The notes beneath the pieces were generated by a model. It saw only the letters and a program-made list of their open reading frames with translations, was not told the DNA's origin and searched no databases. Source: Micromonospora haikouensis (GTDB lineage Bacteria > Actinomycetota > Actinomycetes > Mycobacteriales > Micromonosporaceae). Taken from it: a stretch of 64,000 bases of DNA. Numbering within the stretch: the first letter of the stretch is position 1; every line of letters starts with the position of its first letter. Of the stretch, positions 61,480-64,000 are shown in pieces. The translations under genes and the position numbers were made by a program. The DNA lies in assembly GCF_900091595.1 (NCBI RefSeq), contig NZ_FMCW01000014.1, positions 142,947 through 206,946 of the forward strand. The letters run 5' to 3'.

Positions 61480-62285
61480 CAGGGCATCGCCGGCCAGTCC
61501 TGCGGCGGCTGGGGGAACCGGCCACCGTCGCGCAGCCGGCCCACCCGGGTCGCCAGCTCGGCGACCTCGCGGATCGTCAGGTGCCCGGCCAGCTCCTCGC
61601 CCAACTCCCCGCCGAGCCGGACGGTCAGGTCGGCGAGCATCTCCAGGGCGTCCGGCGGCAGCTCCCGGCCGGCCCAACCCCAGAGCACGGTGCGCAGCTT
61701 GTCCTCCACGTGGAAGCTCACCCCGTGGTCGACGCCGTAGAGCCGGTCGTCCGCGCCGAGCAGCACGTGGCCGCCCTTGCGGTCCGCGTTGTTGATGACC
61801 GCGTCGAGCACCGCCAGCCGGGCCAGGCGCGGATCGTCGGCGTGGGCCAGTGCGTACGCGGCACCGTCGTCGTCCCGGGCCGCCGCGACCGGGAACCAAC
61901 GCGGCGGCACCGCCTCCGCCGGCACGAAGCCGACCAGCGGCTCGGCGTCGTCGGGCTCGTCGATCCACAGTTGACAGGAGCCCGGCCCGAACGGGCCGTC
62001 GCGCAGCACCGTCGGCGGGACCAGGTCCCAGCCGGTGGCGCGGGAGACCAGGTACGCCGAGACCTCCCGACCGGCGAGGGTGCCGTCCGGGAAGTCCCAG
62101 AGGGGACGCTCGCCGCGCACCGGCTTGTAGACGCAGCGGGCGCTCACCCCGTCGAGGGTGAGCGCACCGAGCAGCGTCGCGTTCGACGCGTCGACCAGGC
62201 GGCCTTCGACGGTCAGCTCACCGTCGCGGAGCAGCCGTAGCGTCGCCACGTCGTCCTGCCGACGTTCGAGTTCGGACGAGGTCAC
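61467..62285 (-). CDS. SCO1664-family protein (PI3/4-kinase-like fold)
   Basis: The 272-residue protein has kinase-like features: ARCVYKPVRGERPLWDFPDGTLAGREVSAYLVS (residues about 50-85, Lys as nucleotide contact). The catalytic-like stretch LDAVINNADRKGGHVLL is followed by YGVDHGVSFH. It belongs to the family named after SCO1664; no reaction is known. The start overlaps the DUF3090 stop by four bases. Located between DUF3090 and mshC, its conserved position hints at a link to thiol or proteasome metabolism. Confidence 0.92.
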   Translation of the reverse strand: MTSSELERRQDDVATLRLLRDGELTVEGRLVDASNATLLGALTLDGVSARCVYKPVRGERPLWDFPDGTLAGREVSAYLVSRATGWDLVPPTVLRDGPFGPGSCQLWIDEPDDAEPLVGFVPAEAVPPRWFPVAAARDDDGAAYALAHADDPRLARLAVLDAVINNADRKGGHVLLGADDRLYGVDHGVSFHVEDKLRTVLWGWAGRELPPDALEMLADLTVRLGGELGEELAGHLTIREVAELATRVGRLRDGGRFPQPPQDWPAMPWPPM

Positions 62286-62860
62286 CGGTGATAACCGTTG
62301 TGCCGCGGGCAGAGGTGCCCGGCGGGATCCAGCGGCTGGCCGCAGAGCGGGCAGGGCGGGCGACCGGCGTTGACCACCCGGCGGGCCCGCTCGATGAACT
62401 CGCGGGTCGCCTCGGGGGTCAACCGGACGCGCAGCCGGTCCAGGTCATCGTCGTCCTCGTCGTCGTCCTCGTCGTCCTCGTCCTCGTCGCCACCCAGCTC
62501 GACCTCGGTCTCCGCCTCGCCAGCGGCGATCGCCTCGATCACGACGGTCGCGGTGTCGACGTCGAAGGCCAGGCCGAGGGTGCCGACGCGGAACTCCTCG
62601 TCGACCGGCGTGTCCAGCGGGTCGTTGTCGCCCACCGACGTCACCGCTTCGGGCAACTGCACGCCGAAGCGGCGCTGCGCCTCGGTGAGCAACTCCTCCA
62701 GCTTCTCGGCGAGCAACGACACCTGGACCTTCTCCAGCGCGACGCTGACCAGCCGGCCTCCGCCGCGGGCCTGCAAGAAGAACGTGCGCTCCCCGGGCGC
62801 CCCGACGGTCCCGGCGACGAACCGCTCCGGCGGCTCGAAGGCGTGCACCTGGTGGGTCAT
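62282..62860 (-). CDS. DUF3090 family protein
   Basis: The 192-residue protein shows RFVAGTVGAPGERTFFLQARGG and EKVQVSLLAEKLEELL early. A very acidic Asp/Glu run lies near 120-140. A C-terminal zinc ribbon (CPLCGQPLDPAGHLCPRHNGY) ends the protein. Function unknown. It is coupled to the SCO1664-family gene by an ATGA overlap and follows the phosphatase gene on the same strand. Confidence 0.93.
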   Translation of the reverse strand: MTHQVHAFEPPERFVAGTVGAPGERTFFLQARGGGRLVSVALEKVQVSLLAEKLEELLTEAQRRFGVQLPEAVTSVGDNDPLDTPVDEEFRVGTLGLAFDVDTATVVIEAIAAGEAETEVELGGDEDEDDEDDDEDDDDLDRLRVRLTPEATREFIERARRVVNAGRPPCPLCGQPLDPAGHLCPRHNGYHR

Positions 62861-62981
62861 ACCCACGACCCTATCCGGCGTGCCACAGCGTCGCGCACCC
62901 CACCGACCCGGAATCGCGCGCCCGCGCCGCGCCCGTCCTGCCACCCGGGCCGACCGACCGGGAGGACGCCCGCCGTCGGCC

Positions 62982-63686
62982 TCACCGCCCGGCCCCCGCT
63001 CCCCCGCCGACCGCCGCGTCGGACTCCGCCGGCCGCGTGGCCCGCCGCCGACGCCGGCGCGGCGGCGGCACCAGCCCGGCCAGGTCACCGCCGGTGTCGT
63101 TGAGCCGCAGCAGGAAGGGCCGCAGCGGCGTGTACCGGATCGCCGTGACCGACGCCGGGTCCGCGACGATGCGCTGAAAAAGATCAAGGTGTACGCCGAG
63201 CGCGTCCGCGACGATGGCCTTGATCACATCGCCGTGGCTGCACGCCAACCAGACCGCCTCGGGCCCGTGCTCGGCGGTGATCCGGGCGTCCCAGGAACGC
63301 ACCGTGGCGACAGCTCGGGCCGCCATCGCCGCCATGGCCTCCCCGTCGGGGAAGACGACGGCGCTCGGGTGCTGCTGGACCACCGGCCAGAGCGGTTCCT
63401 TGGCGAGCTTCTTGAGCGGCTGTCCCTCCCAACTGCCGTACCCGCACTCGATCAGCCCCTCGTCCACCGTCGGCGCGGCCTGCGGCAGGGCCAGTTCCAG
63501 GGTCTGCCGGCACCGGACCAGCGGGCTGGTCACCACCGCCGCGAGGGGCAGCCCGCGCAGCCGCTCACCCACCGCGCTCGCCTGGGCCCGGCCCGTGTCG
63601 TCCAGCTCGACGGGCTGCCGTCCGGCGAGACCGCCGTCGGCGTTCGCGGTGGTGCGGCCGTGCCGCAGGAGGAGAAGAGTCGCCAC
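62982..63686 (-). CDS. Histidine phosphatase superfamily protein (MSMEG_4193 type)
   Basis: The 234-residue enzyme starts VATLLLLRHGRTTAN, with the RHG phosphohistidine motif, and has the second His in WLACSHGDVIKAIVADALG. It resembles broad-specificity phosphoglycerate mutase-like phosphatases; the substrate is unknown. The C-terminal 30 residues are Arg-rich, then Ala/Gly-rich. GTG at 63686 is seven bases after TAGGGT on this strand (leaderless). It heads the transcript leading into DUF3090, SCO1664-family and perhaps mshC. Confidence 0.93.
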   Translation of the reverse strand: MATLLLLRHGRTTANADGGLAGRQPVELDDTGRAQASAVGERLRGLPLAAVVTSPLVRCRQTLELALPQAAPTVDEGLIECGYGSWEGQPLKKLAKEPLWPVVQQHPSAVVFPDGEAMAAMAARAVATVRSWDARITAEHGPEAVWLACSHGDVIKAIVADALGVHLDLFQRIVADPASVTAIRYTPLRPFLLRLNDTGGDLAGLVPPPRRRRRRATRPAESDAAVGGGAGAGR

Positions 63687-63726
63687 GCTGCCCACCCTAG
63701 GCGGTACGGACCGGGACGCGGCGAGA

Positions 63727-63954
63727 GGTTGATCGACTCCGTGTCGGCGACATGGCGGCATCAACGCGCCGGGACACCCCCACCTGCCCGGCATCCCGTC
63801 ACGCGACCGCCCGATTGGGTGGTTTGTCCGGGCGTGGCTGGGTTGATCGACTTCATGTCGGGCGGGTGGGGGTATCCCGCGGCGTTGATACCCCCACCTG
63901 CCCGACATGCCGTCAGCCCTCCGCCGGAATGGGCGGATTGTCCCGGCCCGGCGG
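63727..63954. repeat. 114-bp tandem repeat containing a long palindrome
   Basis: Two copies (63727-63840 and 63841-63954) start with GGTTGATCGACT and share ACCCCCACCTGCCCG further on. The second contains a stem of 22 out of 23 pairs (63854-63876 with 63887-63909) around a 10-base loop. It resembles the dispersed GTTGATCGACTTCATGTCGG elements I associate with Micromonospora. No gene is seen here. Confidence 0.75.
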
Positions 63955-64000
63955 GGTGTGTGGGGCGGGGTGGCGTGGGGCGGGGTGGGGGCGGGGTGGG
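63955..64000. repeat. G-rich tract with GGGGCGGGGT repeats
   Basis: Runs of three to five G spaced by one to three bases could form G-quadruplex structures. The tract continues past the window edge. Confidence 0.55.

Overview
The window is GC-rich actinobacterial chromosome. It carries a full Pup-proteasome locus (pup, prcB, prcA, mpa, dop, pafA), mshC for mycothiol, pafB/pafC-tatA-tatC, and many leaderless promoters. Together with dispersed palindromes of a style I associate with Micromonospora, this points to the family Micromonosporaceae, probably Micromonospora. That genus call is inference. No rRNA, tRNA, CRISPR array or insertion sequence was seen.

Left part (1-19.4 kb) is accessory and mostly about carbohydrates. 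It opens inside a sugar ABC importer (ATPase end plus permease). A composite relic follows, made of an IclR helix-turn-helix, a PyrK-like piece and a dihydroorotase-like piece, and facing it is a small membrane protein. Next come a MarR-GNAT fusion with its operator on its own -10 box, and an M48 metalloprotease with a partner. Then there are two LacI repressors, the first carrying an integrase-like arm domain at its N-terminus. Downstream are a Tat-exported GH127 beta-L-arabinofuranosidase, an AfsR-type regulator, a reductase-domain protein and a secreted pectinesterase. The two secreted enzymes each have a sigma70-like promoter with a LacI-type palindrome at the start site, consistent with regulated breakdown of plant arabinan and pectin.

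Middle part (19.4-46.9 kb) is mostly conserved core. It holds a lipid or diacylglycerol kinase and a three-gene redox module (secreted protein, DUF6529 membrane protein, Rieske lipoprotein). These are followed by tatC, tatA, pafC and pafB, a CDF metal transporter and a DUF3866 protein, then pafA. After these come prcA, prcB, an endonuclease VII-like gene and pup, then dop, mpa, a ferredoxin, trmI, an M50 protease and a RecB-family nuclease. A NarL-type two-component system and a MacB/FtsX-type ABC transporter close this part.

Right part (46.9-64 kb) holds a palindromic repeat, a frameshifted MFS exporter, a HAD phosphatase, a lipoprotein zinc protease, a ChaA-type antiporter, a glycosyltransferase, a methyltransferase and three small overlapping ORFs. 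It continues with metH, a PAC2 protein behind a leaderless upstream ORF, a GntR regulator and mshC with its usual neighbours (SCO1664 family, DUF3090, histidine phosphatase). It ends in a 114-bp tandem repeat and a G-rich tract.

Many genes show the pattern TANNNT, 6-7 bases, then ATG or GTG, which I used to choose starts.
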